Source: Ideonella paludis
GTDB taxonomy: Bacteria > Pseudomonadota > Gammaproteobacteria > Burkholderiales > Burkholderiaceae_C
NCBI RefSeq assembly: GCF_018069865.1
Contig: NZ_JAGQDG010000002.1
Span: 496,001 to 560,000 of the forward strand
Direction of reading: 5' to 3'
DNA length: 64,000 nt
Part shown: one piece after another, positions 52,064 to 60,740 of the stretch
Numbering within the stretch: the stretch's first letter is position 1
Layout: every line of letters starts with the position of its first letter
Position numbers and translations under genes: made by a program
Notes under the pieces: generated by a model
Seen by the model: only the letters and a program-made list of their open reading frames with translations
Database searches by the model: none
What the model was told of the DNA's origin: nothing

Positions 52064-52849
52064 TCAGGCCTGGGCGGCACGCCGGAACACCATCCGGTCT
52101 GGGCTGCTGTGAGCGGCACTGAAGGCATAACCCTCGACGTCAAAACCAGCCAAGTCCTCGGGCCGCTCGATGCGATGCTGAATGGCCCAACGGGCCATCA
52201 GGCCGCGTGCTCGCTTGGCAAAAAAGCTGACGATCTTCCACTCGCCGCCCTTGCCCTCTTCAAACACGCACTCCACCACGCGGGCCTTCAGCGTCTTGCG
52301 CTTCACGGCCTTGAAGTATTCCTGCGAGGCCAGGTTGATGACGACCGGGGCCTTCTCTTTGGCTTGGCGCCGGTTGAGGTAAGGGCTCAGGGTCTCTGAC
52401 CAATAGGCATAGAGGTCGCTGCCCGCAGGGTTGGCCAGGCGGGTGCCCATCTCCAGGCGATAGGGCTGCAGCCTGTCGAGCGGCTTCAAGGCGCCATACA
52501 GCCCCGAGAGGATGACCACATGCTGCTGCGCCCAGACCAAGTCTTGCAGCGACAAGCTCTGCGCCTGCAGGCCTTCATACACATCGCCATTGAAGGCGAG
52601 TGCGGCGGGCTTGCTGTTGTGCGGCGTGAAGCGCGTCGACCAAGCGCCGTAGCGGGCCACATTCAGCTGCGCCAGCGCGTCCGACAAGTCCATCAGCTTG
52701 GCAATCTGCAGCGGGGTTTGCGGGCGCAGCAGGTCGATCAGCACTTTGGCCTCGGCTACAAACTCGGGCCGCGTGGCCAGGGCTTCGACCTCAGCCGCCA
52801 CCGGCGTTTCATAGTCCAGCGACTTGGCTGGCGAGAGCAAGAACAACAT
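52064..52849 (-). CDS. yaaA: peroxide stress protein YaaA
   Basis: 261 aa, UPF0246/YaaA family; in E. coli it limits free iron during H2O2 stress and binds DNA. Signature blocks: MLFLLSPAKSLDYETP, PAALAFNGDVYEGLQA, ILSGLYGALKPLDRLQPYRLEMGTRL, INLASQEYFKAV and FFAKRARGLMARW. Full length. It lies 11 bases downstream of the esterase gene, and the P4H gene follows 29 bases after its stop; the run is likely one transcript. Confidence 0.95.
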   Translation of the reverse strand: MLFLLSPAKSLDYETPVAAEVEALATRPEFVAEAKVLIDLLRPQTPLQIAKLMDLSDALAQLNVARYGAWSTRFTPHNSKPAALAFNGDVYEGLQAQSLSLQDLVWAQQHVVILSGLYGALKPLDRLQPYRLEMGTRLANPAGSDLYAYWSETLSPYLNRRQAKEKAPVVINLASQEYFKAVKRKTLKARVVECVFEEGKGGEWKIVSFFAKRARGLMARWAIQHRIERPEDLAGFDVEGYAFSAAHSSPDRMVFRRAAQA

Positions 52850-52860
52850 CGCGACCAGCC

Positions 52861-53586
52861 TCAGTCCAGGGCCTCAAGCCCCTGAGAGGGCATGTCTGGT
52901 GCTTGGCCCAACGCAGCCCGCCAAGAGCGATGCGGAATGTGGTTGCGCAGCCGGAACACCGCCCGCATCAGCAAAGCGCCGTTGATCTCATGGCCCGCGT
53001 CTTCGGCAATGTCGATGGTGGCATCGCCCTGCACATCGGCCAAGCGCTGCATCGCCTCACGCGCGTGCTGCACTTCAATGACCGGGTCCAGGCCCCCATG
53101 GAAGAAATGCAGCGTGGTTTGCTTGGGCGCGGCCTCTGGCAAGGTGGCGTAGCGGCCCGCAAAGGCCAACACCCGGCCGACCAAGCCGTCATAGCGTTGG
53201 GCCAACTCCAGCGCCAAGATGGCACCCTGAGAAAAGCCCACCAAGCACGTCGCCTGTTGGCCCAAGCCCACCGCCTGCTGCGCCGCCTGCACGGCCGCCT
53301 GCAGCGTGGGCAGCACCGGCTCCAGACGGGCCACGCGAGTGGCGTCGGTTTGGCCCTGGATGGAAAACCACTGCCGCGCGCCCCCCACCTGGGCGGCCGG
53401 CAGGCCGTCAAAGGGCTCAAAACCGTCAAAGGCCAGCACAGCCGCCTGCGGGAACTCACGGCGCAAATGCTCGGCCAGCGGGCCCATGTCTGCCGCATTG
53501 GCGCCCACACCGTGCAGCAGCACAAACAGTTGCTCAGGCTGGCCGCTCTCGGGCACCCAGCGCAGGGTTTGGATAGAGGTACTCAT
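52861..53586 (-). CDS. alpha/beta-hydrolase carboxylesterase (YpfH-like)
   Basis: 241 aa, Abhydrolase_2/YpfH-type esterase. The oxyanion region is LFVLLHGVGANAADMGPLAE, nucleophile elbow LVGFSQGAILAL, and the catalytic Asp and His are likely in GGLDPVIEV and EDAGHEIN. Cytoplasmic, no signal. Short-chain acyl esters are the usual substrates; the natural one is unknown. It starts 40 bases after the amidohydrolase stop and precedes yaaA. Confidence 0.88.
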   Translation of the reverse strand: MSTSIQTLRWVPESGQPEQLFVLLHGVGANAADMGPLAEHLRREFPQAAVLAFDGFEPFDGLPAAQVGGARQWFSIQGQTDATRVARLEPVLPTLQAAVQAAQQAVGLGQQATCLVGFSQGAILALELAQRYDGLVGRVLAFAGRYATLPEAAPKQTTLHFFHGGLDPVIEVQHAREAMQRLADVQGDATIDIAEDAGHEINGALLMRAVFRLRNHIPHRSWRAALGQAPDMPSQGLEALD

Positions 53587-53626
53587 GGCGGCGGATTGTC
53601 GCCCTTGTCGAGGGGGCTTGCCGGGC

Positions 53627-54517
53627 TCAGGGCTTGCTCAACCCGAACAATCGCTGGGCATTGCGCCAAGCCACCTGCTCGGCCACCTCACGGGGTAAGC
53701 CCCCCAACCACACCCGGTAGGCCTGCATCAGCGCTTCGTAGTGCTGCCAGCGCTGCACCACCCAGGTGTCGGAGCCCACCAAAAAACGGTCGGGGTATTT
53801 CAGCAGCAGTGCGCGCCAAGCGGGGCAGAGCTGGCCCGACTCGCAGACCAAGCCGGGCCGGTAGGACAGTTCGCCCTTCAAGCCAGGGTAGCGCTCCAGC
53901 AAGGCCGCCACGCGTTCGGGCGGCGTGCCGCCAATGCCGGTATGGGCCCAGATCAGCGACAGCTTCTGGCCTTGGCTGGGGGTGGCGGCCATCAGCAGGT
54001 CGATGGCCGCATCATCCACATGGGCCAACACCGTCAGGCCTTTGTCCTCGGCCAGCGCCATCAAGGTGCGCGCTGTGGGGCCTTTGGCGTTGGCGCTGTC
54101 ATAGAGGTGGAACTCGCCAATGCCGCGATACGGCCCCGCAGCCGTGCCTTGGGCCAACTCTGCGCGCACCATCTGGACAATGCTCTCGTCGTGGTGCCAA
54201 GTGTCGTAATCAGCCCGGTTGCGGTAGAGCCGGATGAAGGGCACCACCTGCACCTGCGTCTGCTGGAGGAGCGGGCTGGCCACCAGCAGCTTGGTGCCGT
54301 CGTTAGGCCGTGAGTTGGACAGCGCCGCCCGCACGCCGCTGCGCTGCAGGCGCCCCAGCACATCCTCGGGCGGGTGCGGCCCGTTGCGGCCATCCCAGGC
54401 CTCGACGTTGTAGTGCAGGTGGGCGTCAAACAAAGGGCCGTCGTAGTCGGCAGCCACCGCGGTGGCTGCGCACAGCGCCAGCAGCACCCCCAGGCTGCGC
54501 TGGAAGAGATCAGTCAT
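53627..54517 (-). CDS. exported amidohydrolase-like metal hydrolase
   Basis: 296 aa. Signal peptide ([17 protein letters not shown]) then an amidohydrolase_2-type TIM barrel: FDAHLHYN (first metal His pair), [19 protein letters not shown], and FLVGSDTW (last metal Asp). ACMSD/TatD-like fold. Substrate unknown; a periplasmic location is unusual for this superfamily. It is cotranscribed with the VOC gene (30-base gap). Confidence 0.8.
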   Translation of the reverse strand: MTDLFQRSLGVLLALCAATAVAADYDGPLFDAHLHYNVEAWDGRNGPHPPEDVLGRLQRSGVRAALSNSRPNDGTKLLVASPLLQQTQVQVVPFIRLYRNRADYDTWHHDESIVQMVRAELAQGTAAGPYRGIGEFHLYDSANAKGPTARTLMALAEDKGLTVLAHVDDAAIDLLMAATPSQGQKLSLIWAHTGIGGTPPERVAALLERYPGLKGELSYRPGLVCESGQLCPAWRALLLKYPDRFLVGSDTWVVQRWQHYEALMQAYRVWLGGLPREVAEQVAWRNAQRLFGLSKP

Positions 54518-54547
54518 GCGGCAGTATGGCGGACGGCAGGGGCCGCA

Positions 54548-54934
54548 TCAAGCAAGGTCCTGGGCTGGCTTTGGCCGCTGAACCAGTTGAACTTGATTGC
54601 CCGAAGGGTCCTTGAGCGTGGCCAACACGCCGCCCCAATGCTGGACCTCTGGCGCACCGGTGAAGGTCACGCCGCAGGCTTGCAGCCGGGTGTATTCATC
54701 CGCGATGGAGGTCACCGCAAACGACAGCCCCGAGAAGCGACCGACCAAGGCTTGCTCTTCGGGCGGTGCGTCGAGGGGCACAGGCTCCACCACAAGTTGC
54801 ACGCTGCTCGGCCCAAACACGCAGAAACCAAGCTCTGTACCGCCCGCCTGCAGGGGAAGGCCGAGCAAGGTGCCATAGAAATGCTGCGCCTGCGCAAGAT
54901 CGCGAACGAACAGTCGGGCTGCGCTGAGTTCCAT
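54548..54934 (-). CDS. VOC/glyoxalase family protein
   Basis: 128 aa, vicinal-oxygen-chelate fold: MELSAARLFVRDLAQAQHFYGTLLGLPL, FSGLSFAVTSIADEYTRLQACGVTFTG, and GGVLATLKDPSGNQVQLVQR. The start at 54934 matches the domain start. Members include glyoxalase I, dioxygenases and resistance proteins; the metal-ligand set is not conserved enough to choose one. Confidence 0.85.
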   Translation of the reverse strand: MELSAARLFVRDLAQAQHFYGTLLGLPLQAGGTELGFCVFGPSSVQLVVEPVPLDAPPEEQALVGRFSGLSFAVTSIADEYTRLQACGVTFTGAPEVQHWGGVLATLKDPSGNQVQLVQRPKPAQDLA

Positions 54935-55028
54935 GGGCGTACTCCGGGGTGGGGCGGGTGTTGCTGATGGGGCAAAGCATATCGGCTTGCAAGCCATCGT
55001 GGTTGGTCCAGCAAGGCAGCGCCCCGGC

Positions 55029-56396
55029 TCACTGATCCAGCGTGGTTTTCCAGAAGCGCTTCAGTGCTTCAAAGGTCTGGGCCTGGGCTTGGGCCGTGGC
55101 AGCAGGGGTGCCGCCGCTCTTCATGGGGCCGTCGTTGTAATGCTGGGTCGACGAGGTGCCCGTGCCGCCCAAGAAATGCCCGGCCTGCGGGAACACCAAG
55201 CTCACGGTGGGCAGGCCGGCCTTTTGGCGCGCCTGTGTCAGCGCTTCCGTCATCGCCCCGGAGGCCCAAATCTGGTCGTCCCCGGCCCCGGCCAAGAACA
55301 CCGGTGCGGCAATCTTCTCGACCGGAATGCGCGCAGCCTCCACCCGATCGGCATGGGCTGCACGGCCTTGGTCATGCGGGCGGCGAATGCGCACCGCTTG
55401 GCCGGTGGCAAAGCCCGCGAACTCCTGCTGAAACCCTTGGTAAGGCACAAAGGGCAAGCTCTGGCCCTGCCACGCAAACGAGGCGCTGCGGCCCTCGGCC
55501 ACGCCGGGCCCCCAGCCCTCCCAGACCACATCGGTGGGCACGATGGCGGCCACCGCCTTGATCCAGGGCATGCGCACCGCCGCCAAGAGCGCGAACTCAG
55601 CCCCCTTGGAGGTGCCCATCACGCCGATGCGCTGGCCGTCCACCTCGGGCTGCTGCACCAGCCAATCGCGGGCGGTTTGCAGCCGCTCCAGCGGGATGTT
55701 GGCAAAGCTGGCGGGCAGGCTGGGCAGCTCGGACGGCGTCGGGCCTTGCGGCCCCCAGCCCACGGGTGAGTAGTAGGGCAAGGCCAAGACCGCATAGCCC
55801 CGCGAGGCCCAGACCGCCGCATCGCGGGTGACCAGCGAGCCGCCCTCTGAGCCGCCCAGCAAAATCAAGGCAGGCCGCCGCGTGGACCCGGGCATGACGG
55901 CCAGCTTGGCGCCTTCAAAGCTGGGCACCGCCCGCTCCTGTACGTCCGGCAGGCTGCGCAGCAGATGCAGCACGCCACTGGCCACGGTGCGGCCCTGGTG
56001 CAGCACGGTGTACTCGGTCTGCGCCGGCGTGCGCCCGGCTTCTACTGGCCCAGCTTGGAGCTTCATGGCCCACAGCAAGCCCCGGCCATCCACGCCCTCA
56101 TAGCTGCCCGACAGCGGCGCCTGCTCGGCCAGCTGCACCTGCCCTTGGGGCGAGACCTTGAACACCGCCTGCGCCTGATAGGGCTTGACCTGGCCGGTGA
56201 AATCGGGCGCCATGCGGCGCGCTTGCACCGTCACCTCGTCACCGGGCGGCAAGCCCTCGACCACCACTGCAAACGGCTCCCCGGCCAGCACCCGGTCGGA
56301 GGGGCTGAACTGAATCGACTGCGCCAGCACCGCAGAGGCCGACAACAGCGCGCCAGCCAAGCCCAGTTGAACACCGGAGGTGAGGGATAAGGCCAT
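55029..56396 (-). CDS. exported BAAT-type acyl-CoA thioesterase/alpha-beta hydrolase
   Basis: 455 aa. A signal peptide (VQLGLAGALLSASAVLA) precedes a BAAT N-terminal domain (about 30-150) and a BAAT C-terminal alpha/beta-hydrolase domain (about 170-450) with LILLGGSEGGS, nucleophile elbow VMGTSKGAE, D of AGAGDDQIW and H of FPQAGHFLG. This is the acyl-CoA thioester hydrolase/bile-acid acyltransferase family, but exported. Start at 56396 (ATG, GGAGA upstream); a TTG four codons earlier is possible. Substrate unknown. Confidence 0.85.
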   Translation of the reverse strand: MALSLTSGVQLGLAGALLSASAVLAQSIQFSPSDRVLAGEPFAVVVEGLPPGDEVTVQARRMAPDFTGQVKPYQAQAVFKVSPQGQVQLAEQAPLSGSYEGVDGRGLLWAMKLQAGPVEAGRTPAQTEYTVLHQGRTVASGVLHLLRSLPDVQERAVPSFEGAKLAVMPGSTRRPALILLGGSEGGSLVTRDAAVWASRGYAVLALPYYSPVGWGPQGPTPSELPSLPASFANIPLERLQTARDWLVQQPEVDGQRIGVMGTSKGAEFALLAAVRMPWIKAVAAIVPTDVVWEGWGPGVAEGRSASFAWQGQSLPFVPYQGFQQEFAGFATGQAVRIRRPHDQGRAAHADRVEAARIPVEKIAAPVFLAGAGDDQIWASGAMTEALTQARQKAGLPTVSLVFPQAGHFLGGTGTSSTQHYNDGPMKSGGTPAATAQAQAQTFEALKRFWKTTLDQ

Positions 56397-56508
56397 GAGA
56401 ATCTCCAAGTCGTTGAGGAATGGCGCGGATGCTAGAGAGCGCGCTCACCCTGCAAGGGCAGCATGCGACCAATGGACAGCGGTGGCGACGAATCGACAGC
56501 CGTCCGGG

Positions 56509-59500
56509 TCAACGGAAGTCCCTGCTGCGCTGCTGCAAGCCCTGCAGCAAGTGGCTGTGGTCCACCAAGCGGCGGGCGATGAGGTGGGTGACCACGCCGT
56601 CGGTTTGCCAGATGCCGTAGACGGTCAGCAGGCGTGCGGTCAGCAAGGTACGGCGATGGGCCTCGGCCACTTGGGGCCAGACGATGACGTTGACGGTGCC
56701 GGTGTCGTCTTCCAGGGTCGCAAACACCACGCCCTTGGCGGTGGCCGGGCGCTGGCGGTGGGTGACCAAGCCGCTGGCGCGCACCAACTGGCCGGGGCGG
56801 CAGTCTCGCAAGGTGTCGGCGGGCAGCACTCGGAAGGCCTGCAATTGCGGGCGCAGCAGGGCCAGCGGGTGGCTGTCCAGCGACAGGCCGGTGCGGCGAT
56901 AGTCGGCCAGCAGGGCTTCGCCTTGGCTCAGGGGCTGCAAGGTGGCGGCGGGCTCTTCCGCGCTGCTCACGGAGGCGCTGCTGCGGGCTTGCGCTTCGGC
57001 CAGCAAAGGCGGTGGCCGGGTGTCAAGGCCCGTCACCGCCCAGGCCGCTTGGCGGCGGTGGCCCGCCAAGGTGTGCAGGGCATTGGCCTCGGCCAGCATT
57101 TGCAGGCTGCGGGCGTCCAACTCGGCCCGGTGGGCCAGGTCGGCCACGTCCTTGAAGGGGCCTTGGCCGCGCCGCGCCGCCACCAGGCGCTGCACGGCTG
57201 CCTCGGGCAGGCCCGAGACCTGATGCAGGCCCAGGCGCACCGCGCGCAAGGCGGGGGAGGAGCGGGCTATAGACCCTTCGACAAGCTCAGGGCGAACAGA
57301 GCGGGAGGCAGTGGACGCCCCTTCGACAGGCTCAGGGCGAACGGTGTGCCTGGCGTGAGCGGCGTGGGCGGCAGGCTGTTCGGGGCGCGGCTCCAGCGTG
57401 GTCTCCCAGTCACTCTGGCCCACATCCACCGGCCGCACCTCAACACCGTTGGCGCGGGCGTCGCGCACCAGTTGGGCCGGGGCATAAAAACCCATGGGCT
57501 GGCTGTTGAGCAAGGCGGCCAGAAAAATGTCGGGGTGATGGTGTTTGAGCCAGGCGCTGACATAGACCAAGAGCGCAAAGCTGGCCGCATGGCTTTCTGG
57601 GAAGCCGTATTCACCAAAGCCCTGGATCTGCCGGAAGATGGCCTCGGCGTACTCGCGCTCATAGCCCTTGGCCACCATGCGGCCCACCAGCTTCTCGTGA
57701 AAAGGCTCCAGCCCGCCCTTGCGCTTCCAGGCGGCCATGCCGCGCCGCAGCGCATCGGCCTCGCCGGGGGTGAAGTCGGCCGCCAAAATGGCCAACTGCA
57801 TCACCTGCTCTTGGAAGATGGGCACGCCCAGCGTGCGGTCGAGGGCCTGCTTGACCTCGTCGCTGGGGTAGCTCACCGGCTCTTCGCCGCTGCGGCGCTT
57901 CAGATAGGGGTGGACCATGCCGCCCTGGATGGGCCCGGGCCGCACGATGGCGACCTCGATCACCAGGTCGTAAAACTTGCGGGGCTGCAGGCGCGGCAGC
58001 ATGCTCATCTGCGCCCGGCTCTCCACCTGAAAGACCCCGGTGGACTCCCCCCGGCACAGCATGTCGTACACCGCCGGGTCGTCCGCAGGCAGGGCACTCA
58101 TGGGCAAAGCGTGGGGCACCTGCGGCGTGTCGGGGCGGTCCGGCGCGCTGCGCTGGCATAGCGGGCCCCAGCGCAGGGGCTCTTTGAGCACCAGCAGGTC
58201 CAGGCCACGGCGAATGGCGCTCAACATGCCCAGCGCCAAGATGTCCACCTTGATCAGGCCCAGCGCATCCAGGTCGTCTTTGTCCCACTCGATCACGGTG
58301 CGCCCGGCCATGGCCGCGTTCTCCACCGGCACCAGGCGGGCGATGTCGTCCTTGGCAATCACAAACCCACCGGGGTGCTGGCTGAGATGGCGCGGAAAGC
58401 CCTTGAGCTGCTGGGTCAACTCCACCCACAGGTGCACCAAGGGCGCGTCCGCATCAAAGCCATGCTCGGCCAAGCGCTGGGCCGAAAACACCCCACTGAC
58501 CATGCCATGCTGCTGGCGCGACACCGCGTCGATGCGGTCCAAGTCAAAGCCCAGCGCCCGTCCCACATCGCGCAGCGCCGAGCGCGTGCGATAGGTGATG
58601 ACCACGCCCGTCAGCGCCGCACGGTGGCGGCCGTATTTGCGATAGATGTACTGAATGACCTCTTCGCGGCGCTGGTGCTCAAAGTCCACATCAATGTCCG
58701 GCGGCTCATTGCGCTCGGCACTGATGAAGCGCTCGAACAGCAGGCTCATGCGCGCCGGGTCCACCTCGGTGACGCCCAAGCAAAAGCACACCACCGAGTT
58801 GGCCGCGCTGCCCCGCCCCTGGCACAAGATGCCTTGGGCGCGCGCCCAGTGCACGATGTCAGCCACGGTCAAAAAATAGGGCTCATAGCGCAGTTGCGCA
58901 ATCAAGCCCAGCTCATGCTCAATTTGCGCCCGCACCTTGGGCGGCTCGCCCTGGCTGAAGCGGCGGCGCACGCCGTCTTCCGTCAACGCCCGCAGCCAGG
59001 TGGTGGGGGTGTGGCCCTCGGGCACCAGCTCTTGCGGATATTCATAGCGCAACTCGTCCAGAGAAAACGCGCAGCGCCCAGCCCAGGCCACAGTGCGCGC
59101 CAGGGCGTCTGGTGGCCACAGCTCGGCCAAGCGCTGGCGGCTGCGCAAATGCTGCTCGGCATTGGCCTGCAAGGCCCAGCCTGCTGCGGCCACCGTGGTG
59201 TTCAGGCGGGTCGCCGTCAGCACATCTTGCAGCGGCTTGCGGGCCCGGCTGTGCATCAGCACATCGCCACTGGGCAGCCACGGCAAGCCACTGGCTTGGC
59301 TCACTTTTTGCGTTAAATCCAGCAGCTCCTCGTCCCAAGGCCCCAAGGTGCTGGCCACCGTCAGCGCCGCCCTGTCGCCCAGCCAGGTTTTGAGCCACAG
59401 CGCCCGCGCAAACACGGCCTCAAAACTCGGCAGCTGCGGCCGGGCGGTGCCGGTGCCGGGCCCCACCTCCACCACCAGCAGGGCCAAGCAACCGGGCAGC

Positions 59501-59925
59501 CCAGCCAGATGCGGCAAATGCGGCACCTTGCCCTCCAGGTCACTGCCATACGCAAAGTACTGCCCCTTGGGCGCACGGCGCCGCGCCACCGTGATCCACT
59601 GCGCCAAGTTGCCATAGCCGCGCCGCTCTTGCACCAGCACCACCAGCCGCGCCCACGGTGCAGCGTCGCCCTCCTCCCCCGCTGTGCCGCCTTTGGGGGC
59701 TGCTGCCGCCAGCAAGCTCATGCGCGCCCCCACCACCAGATGCAGCCCGCGCTGCTTGGCCTCTTCATGGGCCCGCACCACCCCACCCAGGCTGCCCTCG
59801 TCCGTCAGCGCCAGCGCGGCATAGCCCAAGCCTTGCGCGCGCGCCACCAGCTCCTGCGGGTGCGAGGCACCCGCCAGAAAGCTGAAATTGCTGCGGCAGT
59901 GGAGTTCGGCGTAGGGAGCGGGCAT
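56509..59925 (-). CDS. dnaE2: error-prone DNA polymerase DnaE2 (ImuC)
   Basis: Second C-family polymerase alpha subunit (1138 aa), used in SOS mutagenic translesion synthesis. PHP domain: YAELHCRSNFSFLAGASHPQELV. Catalytic core: CQGRGSAANSVVCFCLGVTEVDPARM, PDIDVDFEHQRREEV and LSQHPGGFVI. OB-fold near the C-terminus. The gene starts 4 bases from a perfect LexA box, so it is SOS-controlled. Two copies of a dispersed REP-like repeat are read in frame near residues 861-884 (VRPEPVEG and VRPELVEG), lengthening the protein by about 40 residues relative to usual family members. imuA and imuB are not adjacent. Confidence 0.95.
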   Translation of the reverse strand: MPAPYAELHCRSNFSFLAGASHPQELVARAQGLGYAALALTDEGSLGGVVRAHEEAKQRGLHLVVGARMSLLAAAAPKGGTAGEEGDAAPWARLVVLVQERRGYGNLAQWITVARRRAPKGQYFAYGSDLEGKVPHLPHLAGLPGCLALLVVEVGPGTGTARPQLPSFEAVFARALWLKTWLGDRAALTVASTLGPWDEELLDLTQKVSQASGLPWLPSGDVLMHSRARKPLQDVLTATRLNTTVAAAGWALQANAEQHLRSRQRLAELWPPDALARTVAWAGRCAFSLDELRYEYPQELVPEGHTPTTWLRALTEDGVRRRFSQGEPPKVRAQIEHELGLIAQLRYEPYFLTVADIVHWARAQGILCQGRGSAANSVVCFCLGVTEVDPARMSLLFERFISAERNEPPDIDVDFEHQRREEVIQYIYRKYGRHRAALTGVVITYRTRSALRDVGRALGFDLDRIDAVSRQQHGMVSGVFSAQRLAEHGFDADAPLVHLWVELTQQLKGFPRHLSQHPGGFVIAKDDIARLVPVENAAMAGRTVIEWDKDDLDALGLIKVDILALGMLSAIRRGLDLLVLKEPLRWGPLCQRSAPDRPDTPQVPHALPMSALPADDPAVYDMLCRGESTGVFQVESRAQMSMLPRLQPRKFYDLVIEVAIVRPGPIQGGMVHPYLKRRSGEEPVSYPSDEVKQALDRTLGVPIFQEQVMQLAILAADFTPGEADALRRGMAAWKRKGGLEPFHEKLVGRMVAKGYEREYAEAIFRQIQGFGEYGFPESHAASFALLVYVSAWLKHHHPDIFLAALLNSQPMGFYAPAQLVRDARANGVEVRPVDVGQSDWETTLEPRPEQPAAHAAHARHTVRPEPVEGASTASRSVRPELVEGSIARSSPALRAVRLGLHQVSGLPEAAVQRLVAARRGQGPFKDVADLAHRAELDARSLQMLAEANALHTLAGHRRQAAWAVTGLDTRPPPLLAEAQARSSASVSSAEEPAATLQPLSQGEALLADYRRTGLSLDSHPLALLRPQLQAFRVLPADTLRDCRPGQLVRASGLVTHRQRPATAKGVVFATLEDDTGTVNVIVWPQVAEAHRRTLLTARLLTVYGIWQTDGVVTHLIARRLVDHSHLLQGLQQRSRDFR
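57274..57299. repeat. REP-like dispersed repeat copy 1 inside dnaE2
   Basis: 26-base unit beginning CCCTTCGACAAGCTCAGGG, the same family as copy 2 with two differences. Such repeats (and the peptides VRPELVEG / FDKLRANG they encode) are scattered through intergenic DNA of Burkholderiales and relatives. Here it lies inside dnaE2 without breaking the frame. Confidence 0.9.
57319..57344. repeat. REP-like dispersed repeat copy 2 inside dnaE2
   Basis: 26-base unit beginning CCCTTCGACAGGCTCAGGG, direct orientation and 45 bases from copy 1 start to start. On the dnaE2 strand it encodes VRPEPVEG. Confidence 0.9.
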
Positions 59926-59928
59926 GAA

Positions 59929-59948
59929 TACTGTATTTTTATACAGTA
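59929..59948. promoter_or_regulatory. LexA (SOS) box of dnaE2
   Basis: TACTGTATTTTTATACAGTA contains CTGT-N8-ACAG and matches the E. coli-type SOS consensus almost perfectly. It lies 4 bases upstream of the dnaE2 ATG (59923-59925). A longer perfect inverted repeat (15-bp arms, 59921-59935 and 59942-59956) extends over the start codon itself. Confidence 0.95.
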
Positions 59949-60072
59949 TTCATGCCTATCTCACTCTGTTCTTGGAACAGGGTCAACACCAACGAGCTTT
60001 CTTACGGAACAACTGGTTCGAAAAGCCGAGCAGGTCAGGTTGAAAGGGTTTGGTGAATGATCTCGTCAGGGC

Positions 60073-60483
60073 TTACTGCTTGGGGGCCAAACCCGGTGGA
60101 TACTTTGCTAAGCATTCGTCAATGGGCTCAACTTTTTTAATTTCAAGCGACCAAGGTTCAACGGTCACCGATGACTCGTGTACCGCAACTACGTAGTACC
60201 GCATGCATCCCTTCGCGTTGAGAGGCAGCATCGCATCGGGGCTCGGTCGCCGAACTGCTTTCCTTGTCGTTTGAACAAGAAGCAAATTGCTACCAGGATC
60301 AATCCTGACGCTGGAACTGCCAGATGTGTCTAGCCTTCCATTGACCCCAACTATTCGGACTGGCACCTCATTCAAATCAGATCCAATGAGGCGTTCTCCC
60401 GTCACTTCAGCATACGGGCCTGGTGTCGCACAGCCACCGATCGCAAAGACTAGCGAGAAGAATGAAAGATGCTTTAGGTTCAT
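60073..60483 (-). CDS. hypothetical lipoprotein
   Basis: 136 aa, not recognised. Signal with lipobox (FSLVFAIGGCATPGPY, Cys at about residue 18) then VTGERLIGSDLNEVPVRIVGVNGRL, a beta-rich domain with a Cys pair (KGCMRYYVVAV and DECLAKYP). The start at 60483 gives the signal; the frame continues to 60573 without one. Base composition and codon use are visibly less GC-rich than the flanking genes, suggesting a recent insertion between dnaE2 and ligA. Confidence 0.65.
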   Translation of the reverse strand: MNLKHLSFFSLVFAIGGCATPGPYAEVTGERLIGSDLNEVPVRIVGVNGRLDTSGSSSVRIDPGSNLLLVQTTRKAVRRPSPDAMLPLNAKGCMRYYVVAVHESSVTVEPWSLEIKKVEPIDECLAKYPPGLAPKQ

Positions 60484-60740
60484 GCTCGGCTCAAGGTAGT
60501 GCTGGAGTGCAGACATGAAGCACCTCAACTTCGACGTCAACGGTTTGCCTGGAAACCGAGGGGAGCGAGCCAAGGATATCCAGCGACAAGCAGTGCTTCA
60601 ATTTCGACCAGGAAGCAATGACTAATTCCTGCTCTTGCATCTGATTATGACCAGTGTCATGGTCGTCGGCTACCAGACTACCCAGTATGGAGTCTCAAAC
60701 ATCATCAGCTTTGGGGGGATGTCAGGGCATGCTGTCCCGC

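Noticed and set aside
56380-58161. 593-aa plus-strand frame across the dnaE2 3' part
   Set aside because: Shadow frame; its PFDKLRANG peptides come from the REP-like repeats read backwards.
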